From contig NZ_JADDRL010000014.1 in NCBI RefSeq assembly GCF_021538895.1, forward strand, positions 55,273 to 119,272: a stretch of DNA of 64,000 nucleotides, given 5' to 3'. Positions 8,897 through 17,035 of the stretch are shown in pieces; positions within the stretch are counted from its first letter, which is position 1, and each line of letters opens with the position of its first letter. This DNA is from Streptomyces olivochromogenes. GTDB taxonomy: Bacteria > Actinomycetota > Actinomycetes > Streptomycetales > Streptomycetaceae. The notes beneath the pieces were generated by a model. The model was not told the DNA's origin. It searched no databases and saw only the letters and a list, made by a program, of their open reading frames with translations. The translations under genes were made by a program, and so were the position numbers.

Positions 8897-9370
8897 ATGG
8901 AAGCTCGGTTGAATGTCATGGCTGCCCCGGCCGCGGCCAAGGCCATCAAGCACCTCATCGCCGCGAGCAAGGCGCTCGCGGAATCGACGCTGCCGGCGGC
9001 GACGCGCGAACTGGTGAACCTGCGCGCCAGCCAGATCAACGGCTGCGCCGGCTGCATCGACATGCACACCAAGGAGGCCGCGGCGGCGGGGGAGACCGCG
9101 GTACGTCTCCACCTGGTCGCGGCCTGGCGCGAGGCCACGGTGTTCACCGACGCCGAGCGCGCCGCGCTGGAGCTGGCCGAGCAGGGCACCCGGATCGCCG
9201 ACGCGGCCGGCGGCGTCACGGACGAGGTGTGGGCGAACGCCGCCAAGCACTACGACGAGGAGCAGCTCGCCGCCCTGGTGGCGCAGATCGCCGTCATCAA
9301 CGCCTTCAACCGCGGGAACGTCATCACCCAGCAGCCCGCCGGCGACTACGAAGTCGGCCAGGTCCACTGA
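8897..9370 (+). CDS. Carboxymuconolactone decarboxylase/AhpD-family protein
   Basis: The 157-aa protein contains the AhpD core NLRASQINGCAGCIDMH with a CxxC redox pair and downstream His (about residues 43-60). Such proteins act as alkylhydroperoxidase-type thiol oxidoreductases; the CxxC favours a peroxidase or disulfide role over decarboxylation. The ATG at 8897 follows CAGGAG. The gene stands alone between two minus-strand genes; an oxidative-stress role is inferred from the family. Confidence 0.88.
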   Translation: MEARLNVMAAPAAAKAIKHLIAASKALAESTLPAATRELVNLRASQINGCAGCIDMHTKEAAAAGETAVRLHLVAAWREATVFTDAERAALELAEQGTRIADAAGGVTDEVWANAAKHYDEEQLAALVAQIAVINAFNRGNVITQQPAGDYEVGQVH

Positions 9371-9423
9371 CCGGACGGCCCACCGACCCCCGGGCGTCGC
9401 TGTCGCGGAGCCCGGGGCGGGCG

Positions 9424-9675
9424 TCACCAGATGGACAGGGGCACGGGGCGGATCTCGTCCGCAGGGTGCCCCGCGCGTTCGTGGATGCGCCGGACCGCTT
9501 CGGCGGAAGGGGCCTCGGAGAGGCAGTACACGGTGCCGGACACGGGATCCGCCCACGCCCGTTCGAAGTGCACGCCCTCCTCTTTCTCTATGGCCAGGTC
9601 GGCCGCGTGGGCCCGCTGGAGCTCCTCGTCGGTGATGCCCTGCATCCCGTGGTGGACGTCCATGAACTGGGTCAT
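9424..9675 (-). CDS. DUF4242 nickel-binding ferredoxin-like protein (SCO4226 homologue)
   Basis: The 83-aa protein starts MTQFMDVHHGMQGITDEEL and matches my memory of SCO4226, a small S. coelicolor protein with a ferredoxin-like fold that binds nickel. Potential ligands are the paired His residues of DVHHGM and the His of GVHFERAW. I chose the ATG at 9675, about 10 nt after GAAGGGGG; a GTG two codons upstream is also possible. It lies next to a Cys-rich small protein gene on the same strand, but a strong terminator separates them. Confidence 0.8.
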   Translation of the reverse strand: MTQFMDVHHGMQGITDEELQRAHAADLAIEKEEGVHFERAWADPVSGTVYCLSEAPSAEAVRRIHERAGHPADEIRPVPLSIW

Positions 9676-9761
9676 GGCCACGCACCCCCTTCGTGCCTGG
9701 TGCTCCCTTACATGCTGCGCCTCGCGGCCCCGTCACAGCGACCGGACGGCCCCGGGTACGC

Positions 9762-9799
9762 CGAAGGTCCCCGGTGCCGCAGGGCACCGGGGACCTTCG
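9762..9799 (-). terminator. Strong terminator after the Cys-rich small gene
   Basis: A perfect 17-bp stem (CGAAGGTCCCCGGTGCC and its complement) with a 4-nt loop lies 22 bp beyond the stop of the 9822-9977 gene. Confidence 0.85.
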
Positions 9800-9821
9800 C
9801 CGTCGTAGCGGATGCCTGCCG

Positions 9822-9977
9822 TCAGCCGCACTGGCAGGGGTTGCCCGACTGGCACCCGCAGCCGCAGCCCGAGCCGCAGCCGCACGCGCCGAAGAGCGGG
9901 AGGCTTCTGATCTCAGTGGGCTGGTCGGTCTCGCGCTCCTGTGTGGGGTCGGGCGTGGTGCTGGGGGATTCGGCCAT
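9822..9977 (-). CDS. Cysteine-rich 51-aa protein
   Basis: The gene has an excellent ribosome site (TAGGAGGGG, 3 nt from the ATG after ACCC) and its own strong terminator. It encodes a hydrophilic N-terminal half (MAESPSTTPDPTQERET) followed by a tail in which eight of the last 22 residues are Cys in CGCGxGCGCGC-like order. That pattern suggests a metal-binding (metallothionein-like) role or a modified peptide. No modification genes are nearby. A longer version (66 aa) from an upstream ATG is possible but lacks a ribosome site. From memory a similar gene precedes phoU in S. coelicolor. Confidence 0.65.
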   Translation of the reverse strand: MAESPSTTPDPTQERETDQPTEIRSLPLFGACGCGSGCGCGCQSGNPCQCG

Positions 9978-10135
9978 GGGTCCCCTCCTAGAGGCTTGGG
10001 CCTGCCTGCTGCCTTTGCCCATTTCATGCCCGGTATCTCGGGCGCATCAACGGCGCACAGTGGCGCCCGCACGCCCGAACCGAACCCCGCGAGCCCCCTT
10101 GGGGCTCGCGGAAGCCCTCGGCCGACCCCGGGGGG

Positions 10136-10825
10136 TTACTTGCCCTCGGGCCCGGTCACCGGCTGGATGTCCTGCTGGAGGTCGTCCGCGTGCTCGCCCG
10201 TGACCAGGAACACCACGCGCTTGGCGACCGCCACCGCGTGGTCGGCGTACCGCTCGTAGTAGCGGCCGAGCAGGGTCACGTCGACGGCCGTCTCGATGCC
10301 GTGCTTCCAGCGCTCGTCGATCAGGTGCTGGAACAGGGTGCGGTGCAGCAGGTCCATCTCGTCGTCGTCCTGCTCCAGCTGCAGGGCGAGGTCGACGTCC
10401 TTGGAGACGATCACCTCGGCCGCCTTGGCCATCAGACGCTGGGCGAGCTGGCCCATTTCGAGGATCGTGGCGTGCAGGTCGTGGGGGACGGCCCGCTCCG
10501 GGAAACGCAGCCGTGCGAGCTTCGCCACATGCTGGGCGAGGTCGCCGGAGCGCTCCAGGTCGGCCGACATACGAAGTGAGGTCACCACGATCCGCAGATC
10601 CGTGGCCACCGGCTGCTGGCGGGCGAGCAGGGCTATCGCCCGCGCCTCCAGGTCGTGCTGCAGTTCGTCGACCTTCTTGTCGGCCTCGATGACGCTCTCG
10701 GCCAGCTTGAGGTCGGAGTCGAGGATGGCCGTCGTGGCGCGCCCGATCGCCGACCCGACCAGCCGGGCCATCTCCACCAGACCGTCGCCGATCGAGTCCA
10801 GTTCCTCGTGGTACGCGTCCCGCAT
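10136..10825 (-). CDS. phoU: Phosphate signalling complex protein PhoU
   Basis: The 229-aa all-alpha cytoplasmic protein consists of two PhoU repeats, with the metal-binding-type motifs DLRIVVTSLRMSADLERSGD (about 78-97) and RYYERYADHAVAVAKRV near the C-terminus. PhoU links the phosphate status of the Pst transporter to PhoR kinase activity and dampens the Pho response. Start ATG at 10825 after GAGAGGGAA. It is divergent from phoR-phoP, the usual Streptomyces arrangement; the shared 222-bp gap carries a PHO box. Confidence 0.95.
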   Translation of the reverse strand: MRDAYHEELDSIGDGLVEMARLVGSAIGRATTAILDSDLKLAESVIEADKKVDELQHDLEARAIALLARQQPVATDLRIVVTSLRMSADLERSGDLAQHVAKLARLRFPERAVPHDLHATILEMGQLAQRLMAKAAEVIVSKDVDLALQLEQDDDEMDLLHRTLFQHLIDERWKHGIETAVDVTLLGRYYERYADHAVAVAKRVVFLVTGEHADDLQQDIQPVTGPEGK

Positions 10826-10941
10826 CAGGGTTCCCTCTCGTGCGTGTTCTTCGGGGGCTCCGGGGGCCGGGGCCCGTGACAAACCAGCCATGCGAACCCC
10901 ACGCTCCCACGTTCCGGCCCGTACGCGTCCGTTTCCGCCAC

Positions 10942-10974
10942 CCCAAATGAACCAATACTGGCTCCAAGGTGAAC
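10942..10974 (-). promoter_or_regulatory. PHO box (three 11-bp PhoP direct-repeat units)
   Basis: Read on the minus strand, three consecutive 11-nt units are visible: GTTCACCTTGG, AGCCAGTATTG and GTTCATTTGGG. Units 1 and 3 match the Streptomyces PhoP consensus GTTCACC; the middle unit is degenerate, as is common. The site lies in the phoU/phoR intergenic region, so PhoP probably controls phoU and autoregulates phoR-phoP. Confidence 0.85.
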
Positions 10975-11047
10975 TCTGGGCGACGAGTGTCGGAGGTCGC
11001 ACCTCGACGGCTGTGGGGATGTCGTAGGCCATGCCTAACCTGGGTGC

Positions 11048-12340
11048 ATGGACGTGAACGCGGCGGTCGCCGCAGCGGCAGCGATCGCCGGGGTGCTCAC
11101 CGGTGTCATCGCCATGCTGGCGTTCCGCTGGAGCGAACGCGACCAGAAGCGGCCCACCAGGACTTCTCTGCACACCGACCCCGTGCTTCCGCCGGGCGTG
11201 GACACCGTGCTGTCCGTGCTCCGGTCCTCGGCCGTCGTCCTCGACGAGGCCGACGCCGTCGTCAAGGCGAGCTCCGCGGCGTACGCCCTCGGGCTCGTCC
11301 GTGGCGGAAAGCTTGCCGTGGAGCCCATGCTCCAGATGGCGAGGGACACGCGGCGCGACGGAGAGATACGCCAGGTCGAGCTGGATCTGCCGAGGCGCGG
11401 GACGGGCAGGGGCGAGGCACTCGCCGTGTCCGCCCGCGTCGCGCCCCTCGGATCCCGGCTCGTCCTCCTCCTCGTCGAGGACCTCACCGAGGCCCGGCGT
11501 ATCGAGGCGGTACGACGCGACTTCGTCGCGAACGTCAGCCATGAGCTGAAGACCCCGGTGGGCGCACTCTCCCTCCTGTCCGAGGCGGTCATGGACGCCT
11601 CCGACGATCCGGAGGCCGTGCAGCGCTTCGCCGGTCGCATGCAGATCGAAGCCACCCGGCTGACCAACCTGGTCCAGGAGCTCATCGACCTGTCCCGGGT
11701 ACAGAACGACGACCCGCTGGAGGACGCCGAGCCGGTCCGGGTCGACGAACTGGTGGCGGAGGCGATCGACCGCTGCCGCCACCAGGCAGGCACCAAACAG
11801 ATCACCATGGCCGCGGGCGGCACCGCCGACCTGCACGTCTGGGGAAACCGCGGGCAGCTCGCCGCCGCCATCGGCAACCTCGTCGAGAACGCCGTGAACT
11901 ACTCCCCGGCCCGCACCCGCGTCGGCATAGCCGCCCGCCGGGTCAGCGGTTCCGGCGGGGACCTCATCGAGCTCGCCGTGACCGACCAGGGCATCGGCAT
12001 CTCGGACAAGGACAAGGAGCGCATCTTCGAGCGCTTCTACCGCGTCGACCCGGCCCGCTCGCGGGCCACCGGCGGCACCGGTCTGGGTCTCGCCATCGTC
12101 AAGCACGTGGTCGCCTCGCACGGCGGGGAGGTCACGGTGTGGAGCGCCGAAGGCCAGGGCTCCACTTTCACCCTCCGGCTGCCGGAGGCGGGTGCGGCCC
12201 GTGACCGCGCTCAGCAGCACCCCGACCTCGACGAAGAGGCGGGTCAGGCCGCACACTCAACTTCCGGATCCCCCGATTCCGGCGTATCCCCCGACTCAGC
12301 CGCGTACGAAACGCTTCCCGCCCCGGAGGTCCTTCCGTGA
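11048..12340 (+). CDS. phoR: Phosphate-sensing histidine kinase PhoR
   Basis: The 430-aa protein has one N-terminal membrane segment (about 5-25), a PAS-like linker (about 50-150), a HisKA motif FVANVSHELKTP with phospho-His 165, and an HATPase domain with the N box (GNLVENAVNYS), G1 (VTDQGIGI), F box (IFERFYRVD) and G2 (GGTGLGLAI). The C-terminal 50 residues are a low-complexity tail. It autophosphorylates under phosphate limitation and passes the phosphate to PhoP. Its stop codon overlaps the phoP GTG start by 4 bp. Confidence 0.95.
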   Translation: MDVNAAVAAAAAIAGVLTGVIAMLAFRWSERDQKRPTRTSLHTDPVLPPGVDTVLSVLRSSAVVLDEADAVVKASSAAYALGLVRGGKLAVEPMLQMARDTRRDGEIRQVELDLPRRGTGRGEALAVSARVAPLGSRLVLLLVEDLTEARRIEAVRRDFVANVSHELKTPVGALSLLSEAVMDASDDPEAVQRFAGRMQIEATRLTNLVQELIDLSRVQNDDPLEDAEPVRVDELVAEAIDRCRHQAGTKQITMAAGGTADLHVWGNRGQLAAAIGNLVENAVNYSPARTRVGIAARRVSGSGGDLIELAVTDQGIGISDKDKERIFERFYRVDPARSRATGGTGLGLAIVKHVVASHGGEVTVWSAEGQGSTFTLRLPEAGAARDRAQQHPDLDEEAGQAAHSTSGSPDSGVSPDSAAYETLPAPEVLP

Positions 12341-13017
12341 CCCGAGTGCTCGTCGTCGAGGACGAGGAGTCCTTCTCCGACGCCCTGTCGTACATGCTCC
12401 GTAAGGAGGGCTTCGAGGTCGCCGTGGCGGCCACCGGGCCCGACGGACTCGACGAGTTCGAGCGCAACGGCGCCGACCTCGTCCTCCTCGACCTGATGCT
12501 GCCGGGGCTGCCCGGCACGGAGGTGTGCCGCCAACTGCGCGGCCGCTCCAACGTCCCCGTCATCATGGTGACCGCCAAGGACAGCGAGATCGACAAGGTC
12601 GTCGGCCTGGAGATAGGAGCCGACGACTACGTCACCAAGCCCTTCTCCTCGCGCGAGCTGGTCGCCCGTATCCGGGCCGTGCTGCGTCGCCGCGGCGAGC
12701 CGGAGGAGGTCACGCCGGCGGCCCTGGAGGCCGGCCCGGTCCGCATGGACGTCGACCGGCACGTGGTCACCGTCTCCGGCTCCAAGGTGGACCTCCCGCT
12801 CAAGGAGTTCGACCTGCTGGAGATGCTGCTGCGCAACGCCGGCCGCGTGCTGACCCGTATGCAGCTGATCGACCGCGTCTGGGGCGCCGACTACGTCGGT
12901 GACACCAAGACCCTCGACGTCCACGTCAAGCGTCTGCGCGCCAAGATCGAGCCGGACCCGGGCGCCCCGCGCTACCTGGTCACGGTCCGCGGCCTGGGCT
13001 ACAAGTTCGAGCCGTAG
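12337..13017 (+). CDS. phoP: Response regulator PhoP (OmpR family)
   Basis: The 226-aa protein has a receiver domain with acidic pocket VEDEE, phospho-acceptor Asp52 in LLDLMLPGLPG, and conserved Thr and Lys in MVTAKD and YVTKPFS. A C-terminal winged helix follows (about 130-226, with NAGRVLTRMQLIDRVWG and VRGLGYKFEP). It binds PHO boxes and controls phosphate scavenging and, in Streptomyces, antibiotic output. The start GTG overlaps the phoR stop (GTGA), so translation is coupled. Confidence 0.97.
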   Translation: MTRVLVVEDEESFSDALSYMLRKEGFEVAVAATGPDGLDEFERNGADLVLLDLMLPGLPGTEVCRQLRGRSNVPVIMVTAKDSEIDKVVGLEIGADDYVTKPFSSRELVARIRAVLRRRGEPEEVTPAALEAGPVRMDVDRHVVTVSGSKVDLPLKEFDLLEMLLRNAGRVLTRMQLIDRVWGADYVGDTKTLDVHVKRLRAKIEPDPGAPRYLVTVRGLGYKFEP

Positions 13018-13053
13018 ACCGACCGCCGGCCCTGAAGGCCCGGCAAGGGCCGA

Positions 13054-13109
13054 GCCGTACGACGAAGGGCGGTCCCCCTCAGCGGGGGGACCGCCCTTCG
13101 TCGTACGGC
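13054..13109. terminator. Bidirectional terminator between phoP and the lipoprotein gene
   Basis: A perfect 25-bp stem (arms 13054-13078 and 13085-13109) with a 6-nt loop lies between the stops of two convergent genes. It can end transcripts from both sides. Confidence 0.9.
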
Positions 13110-13151
13110 CGTTTCGTACGGCCGCTGTGTACCGCTGTTTCGTACGACCGC

Positions 13152-13841
13152 TCAGTTGCCGGACGGCGTGGTCGACGCCGACGCGGAGTCGCTCGGGGTC
13201 GAACCCGTGGACGCGGAGCCGTCGGCGGACTCGGTCGCCGAGGCGGAGGCGCCCTTCTTCGGCTTCTTGTTGTCGGACGCCGTGGCGCCCGCGGCCGGGC
13301 TGCCCGTGGCCGACGCGGACGGCGTCGGGATCTCGCTCGGGCCCCAGCCGGTGAAGTAGCTCTTGGCCGGGACGACGAAGGCGCGCAGGCTCACGTCACC
13401 GGTCTTGGTGAAGGTGAAGGTGATTTTCTGGGCGTTGCCGTCCCGGACCGCCTCACGGCTGCTGGCGAGCACGGCGGAGGCGTTGTCCTTGCCGCCGATG
13501 ATCAGCGAGCCGCCGGCCGGCACGGTCAGGGACCCGCCCTTGGCCGGGCTCAGCTGGGCGGTCTTGCCGGTGCCGGGCACGACGATCGACTGCAGGGTCT
13601 GGTCGGTGGTGCCGGTGTTGAACACGGTCGCGGAGATCACGGCCGGACCCGTGGACTGCAGGTCGGGCTGGGTGATGACCGTCGCGTTCTGCACCTTGAT
13701 GGCACCGACGGACGTCGCCGCGTTGTCCGGCTTGACCTGCAGCGTCTGTGAGTTGTTGCCTGCGCCACAGGCGGCGAGCGAGGCGATGGAGAACACGACG
13801 GCGGAGGCGGCGAGGGCGCCGCGTCGAAGGCTGCTGCTCAC
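13152..13841 (-). CDS. Putative lipoprotein with Ser/Ala/Thr-rich tail
   Basis: The 229-aa protein has a lipoprotein signal peptide ending in the lipobox LAAC (lipidated Cys25). A central Ig-like domain of about 120 residues follows (VISATVFNTGTTDQTL, FTFTKTGDVSLRAFVVP), similar to periplasmic copper chaperone (PCuAC-like) or DUF461-type folds; the His/Met copper ligands of PCuAC are not evident. The last 65 residues are low complexity. From memory it corresponds to SCO4231. It may be regulated with its Pho neighbours, but no PHO box is seen upstream. Confidence 0.75.
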   Translation of the reverse strand: MSSSLRRGALAASAVVFSIASLAACGAGNNSQTLQVKPDNAATSVGAIKVQNATVITQPDLQSTGPAVISATVFNTGTTDQTLQSIVVPGTGKTAQLSPAKGGSLTVPAGGSLIIGGKDNASAVLASSREAVRDGNAQKITFTFTKTGDVSLRAFVVPAKSYFTGWGPSEIPTPSASATGSPAAGATASDNKKPKKGASASATESADGSASTGSTPSDSASASTTPSGN

Positions 13842-14469
13842 GGCGGCGGCAACTCCTTGAACGCACGGGCGACTCCTTATAAAGCCGCCCTAAGTGTCTG
13901 TCAGCGACCTTAGGCTACCGAGCCGTTCCCACGGGGCCGCACCCGACCCTCCCCCAACCTCACACGCATCGCTCAAGCAGGGGGTACCCGAGGCCCTTGA
14001 GTGGCTCCCGAGTCACTTTGCCGAGACGTTCGTCCGGCATTCACATAAGACGGTTCGCAACACCGCGCGTAAGACATCCGGCAACACCCCGCGCAAAATT
14101 TCCGTGAAGGAATGCGAGCCCACCTCGGATATTGATCACCTACCGATCGGCCGACGGCTCGTGATCAATTCCGGATTCGTCTCACGGCCCACCGGAGCCA
14201 CCGAACGGAGTAGCGGAAGTCGCACGCTTGTGACCGGACAAATGTGGACGTTCGTCCACTTGGAGGGGGCTCCGGATGTGTGTAACGTGCCCGTTTCGCT
14301 CCGCCCGGAGAGCCGCTCCGACCTGCGAATACCTCGTTCCGCAGGGCCTGCGCAGCACGTTCCTGTTGCTGTTGTCAAGCCCCGAGATATGCCCTGACCT
14401 GCGAAAACGCCATTCAGAAGACGCCGTATCCGTGTTACCCTGGATAGCCACGGAAGGGGTACCTGTCAC
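13842..14469. other. Intergenic region upstream of carD
   Basis: This 628-bp region between divergent genes shows no convincing gene on either strand. It holds an inverted repeat at 14131-14169 and, just before carD, TACCCT within GTGTTACCCTGGATA (candidate -10) about 30 nt upstream of the ATG. The local AT content is higher than in the flanking genes, as expected for promoters. Confidence 0.5.
14131..14169. repeat. 9-bp inverted repeat upstream of carD
   Basis: ATTGATCAC (14131-14139) is repeated inverted as GTGATCAAT (14161-14169) with 21 nt between, which contains CCGATCGG. It could be an operator or an RNA stem. Function unknown. Confidence 0.35.
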
Positions 14470-14952
14470 ATGACGTTCAAGGTTGGCGACACCGTGGTCT
14501 ATCCCCATCACGGGGCCGCGCTGATCGAGGCCATCGAAACTCGCCAGATCAAAGGCGTGGACAAGACCTACTTGGTGCTGAAGGTCGCCCAGGGTGACCT
14601 GACGGTACGTGTGCCAGCGGACAATGCGGAGTTCGTCGGCGTGCGTGATGTGGTCGGTCAGGACGGGCTGGACCGGGTCTTCGAGGTGCTGCGCGCGCCG
14701 TACGCCGAGGAGCCCACGAACTGGTCTCGTCGATACAAGGCAAACCTGGAGAAGCTTGCCTCCGGTGATGTCATCAAGGTCGCGGAAGTCGTGCGTGACC
14801 TGTGGCGTCGCGAGCGCGAGCGCGGACTCTCCGCCGGTGAGAAGCGCATGCTCGCCAAGGCTCGCCAGATCCTGGTGAGCGAGCTCGCCCTCGCGGAGAA
14901 CACCAACGAGGACAAGGCCGAGGCCCTGCTCGACGAGGTTCTCGCGTCCTGA
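14470..14952 (+). CDS. carD: CarD-family RNA polymerase-binding transcription regulator
   Basis: The 160-aa protein has an N-terminal RNAP-interacting Tudor-like domain ([18 protein letters not shown], about 1-60) and a helical C-terminal DNA-binding domain (about 70-155) containing NWSRRYKAN with the conserved wedge Trp. CarD stabilises open complexes at rRNA and housekeeping promoters. Length and sequence are typical of actinobacterial CarD. The ATG at 14470 follows GGAAGGGG. It lies upstream of ispD-ispF, as in mycobacteria and S. coelicolor. Confidence 0.95.
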   Translation: MTFKVGDTVVYPHHGAALIEAIETRQIKGVDKTYLVLKVAQGDLTVRVPADNAEFVGVRDVVGQDGLDRVFEVLRAPYAEEPTNWSRRYKANLEKLASGDVIKVAEVVRDLWRRERERGLSAGEKRMLAKARQILVSELALAENTNEDKAEALLDEVLAS

Positions 14953-14988
14953 CGCAGGCAGCAGCCCTGCTCTGGTCAGCACAGTGAA

Positions 14989-15037
14989 ATGCCGCGGTGC
15001 CCGATGACAAGATTCCTGTCGCCGGGCGCTGCGGCAT
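14989..15037 (+). terminator. Imperfect hairpin downstream of carD
   Basis: ATGCCGCGGTGCCCG and CGGGCGCTGCGGCAT pair over 15 positions with one mismatch and one G-U wobble, loop 19 nt. It has no U-tract and lies 37 bp after the carD stop. Confidence 0.45.
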
Positions 15038-15204
15038 GTTCGTACTCGGATGCCGTACGCCGGGGTGGTGCCCCCGATACTTGGCGTGCCGGGCCCGCGC
15101 AGCCGGCTCGACCGGTGTCACGGAAGGGTCCGGTCGAGCGTGTCGCGCCCGACACGGTGAGGCCATACCCACCTAGGCCGAGCACACAAACCTGACAGGA
15201 ACCG

Positions 15205-15969
15205 ATGTCTGACGTTTCGCGCCCTTCGCCTGCAGAGCCCCGTACGGAGGCCCGCACCGCCGTCGTGATCCCGGCCGCCGGCCGGGGCGTACGACTCGGT
15301 CCGGGCGCCCCCAAGGCGCTACGCGCGCTGAACGGCACGCCCATGCTCATCCACGCGGTCCGCGCGATGGCCGCCTCCCGCGCGGTCTCCCTCGTGGTGG
15401 TCGTGGCCCCGCCCGACGGCACGGCCGAGGTCAAGTCGCTGCTCGACGCGCACGCGCTGCCCGAGCGCACCGACTTCCTGGTCGTCCCCGGCGGGGACAC
15501 CCGCCAGGAATCCGTGCGGCTCGGCCTGGAGGCGCTGCCCCCGGACCACGACATCGTCCTGGTGCACGACGCGGCCCGGCCGCTGGTCCCGGTGGACACG
15601 GTGGACGCGGTGATCGAGGCGGTACGGGAGGGCGCGGCGGCCGTCGTGCCCGCGCTGCCGCTCGCGGACACCGTCAAGGAGGTCGAGCCGACCACGGCCC
15701 CGGGCGAGCCCGAACCGGTCGTCGCCACGCCCGAGCGGGCGCGGCTGCGGGCCGTGCAGACCCCGCAGGGCTTCGACCGTACGACGCTGGTCCGCGCGCA
15801 CGAGACCGTGACCGGCGACGTCACCGACGACGCCAGCATGGTCGAGCAGCTGGGGGAGCGGGTCGTGGTCGTGCCCGGCCACGAGGAGGCCTTCAAGGTC
15901 ACCCGCCCGCTGGACCTGGTCCTCGCCGAGGCGGTCCTGGCCCGCAGGAGGCTGAACGATGGCTTCTGA
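15205..15969 (+). CDS. ispD: 2-C-methyl-D-erythritol 4-phosphate cytidylyltransferase
   Basis: The 254-aa enzyme couples MEP with CTP in the non-mevalonate isoprenoid pathway. The nucleotide-binding loop is [16 protein letters not shown] (about 24-39). VHDAARPLV (about 118-126) and QTPQGF (about 189-194) are IspD signatures. The C-terminus [13 protein letters not shown] is typical. Start ATG at 15205 after ACAGGA. Its last 11 bases overlap ispF, so the two pathway genes are coupled. Confidence 0.95.
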   Translation: MSDVSRPSPAEPRTEARTAVVIPAAGRGVRLGPGAPKALRALNGTPMLIHAVRAMAASRAVSLVVVVAPPDGTAEVKSLLDAHALPERTDFLVVPGGDTRQESVRLGLEALPPDHDIVLVHDAARPLVPVDTVDAVIEAVREGAAAVVPALPLADTVKEVEPTTAPGEPEPVVATPERARLRAVQTPQGFDRTTLVRAHETVTGDVTDDASMVEQLGERVVVVPGHEEAFKVTRPLDLVLAEAVLARRRLNDGF

Positions 15970-16450
15970 CCCCGTGCTTCCCCAGGTCGGCATCGGTACC
16001 GACATCCACGCCTTCGAGGAGGGCCGCGAGCTGTGGTGCGCCGGCCTGAAGTGGGAGGGCGAGGGGCCGGGACTGGCCGGCCACTCCGACGCGGACGTCG
16101 TCGCGCACGCCGCCTGCAACGCGCTCTTCTCGGCCGCCGGGCTCGGTGACCTCGGGCAGCACTTCGGCACCGGGCGCCCCGAGTGGTCCGGCGCGTCCGG
16201 CGTCACGCTCCTGACCGAGGCGGCCCGGATCGTCCGCGAGGCCGGCTTCCGCATCGGCAACGTCGCGGTCCAGGTCGTCGGACCCCGCCCCAAGATCGGC
16301 AAGCGCCGCGACGAGGCCCAGAAGCTCCTGTCGGAGGCGGCGGGCGCCCCGGTGTCCGTCTCCGGCGCCACCACCGACGGCCTCGGCTTCCCCGGTCGCG
16401 ACGAGGGCCTGATGGCGATCGCCACGGCACTCGTCGTGCGCGTGGGCTGA
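15959..16450 (+). CDS. ispF: 2-C-methyl-D-erythritol 2,4-cyclodiphosphate synthase
   Basis: The 163-aa trimeric enzyme is the fifth step of the MEP pathway. The metal site is visible as GTDIHAF (Asp and His ligands) and the second His lies in [27 protein letters not shown] is the C-terminal CDP-binding signature. Full family length. It overlaps ispD by 11 bp. IspD and IspF catalyse non-consecutive steps but are often paired. Confidence 0.96.
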   Translation: MASDPVLPQVGIGTDIHAFEEGRELWCAGLKWEGEGPGLAGHSDADVVAHAACNALFSAAGLGDLGQHFGTGRPEWSGASGVTLLTEAARIVREAGFRIGNVAVQVVGPRPKIGKRRDEAQKLLSEAAGAPVSVSGATTDGLGFPGRDEGLMAIATALVVRVG

Positions 16451-16548
16451 GGGCGTGCGAGGGTACCCGCAGAGCGATCATCGACAAGCGAGCCCCGACG
16501 CAAGCGACCCCTGACGATCGGCCGTCGGCCGAGGTCCCGGAGGTACCC

Positions 16549-16953
16549 ATGTCCGCCGCCCTGTCCGACCGGCTCAAGGCCCTGCTCGACACCCCCGTCT
16601 TCATCGTCCTCGGCACCGTCCAGCCCGACGGCAGCCCGCAGCTGTCCCCGGTGTGGGTGAAGCGGGACGGCGAGCAGATCCTCGTCTCCACGACGGTGGA
16701 CCGCCGCAAGAAGAAGAACCTCGACCGCGACGCGCGGGTGAGCGTCGTGGTCCAGGACCCGGCCTCGCCCTACGAGTACGCGGAAATCCGCGGCAGCGCG
16801 GAACTGACCACCGCGGGCGGCCAGGAACTGATCGACGAGCTCGCCCTGAAATACACCGGCAAGAAGTACGCGGAATTCAACCCGGCTTCGGCGCAGGACG
16901 CGGAACGCGTGGTCGTGCGGATCACCGCGCGGAAGGTCGTGGGAAGCCTCTGA
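16549..16953 (+). CDS. PPOX-class F420/FMN-dependent oxidoreductase
   Basis: The 134-aa split-barrel flavoprotein starts MSAALSDRLKALLDTPVFIVLGTVQPDGSPQ-like, with the usual TVQPDGSPQLSPVWV beta hairpin and KKKNLDRDARVSVVVQDP cofactor-binding region. Small proteins of this class in actinomycetes mostly use F420H2. The substrate is unknown. The ATG at 16549 has CCGGAGG upstream. It lies between ispF and cysS on the same strand, 98 bp after ispF. Confidence 0.82.
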   Translation: MSAALSDRLKALLDTPVFIVLGTVQPDGSPQLSPVWVKRDGEQILVSTTVDRRKKKNLDRDARVSVVVQDPASPYEYAEIRGSAELTTAGGQELIDELALKYTGKKYAEFNPASAQDAERVVVRITARKVVGSL

Positions 16954-17035
16954 ACCGCGTCGGACGTGTCACGAATCCGTGGCCCCTGGCCAAAAGGGGC
17001 GTGAGGCACTCCCCGGCGCCCACTACCCTGGAGTG

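Noticed and set aside
13894..14397. A 167-codon open frame upstream of carD
   Set aside because: It has no ribosome site, an unnatural composition and covers the promoter region.
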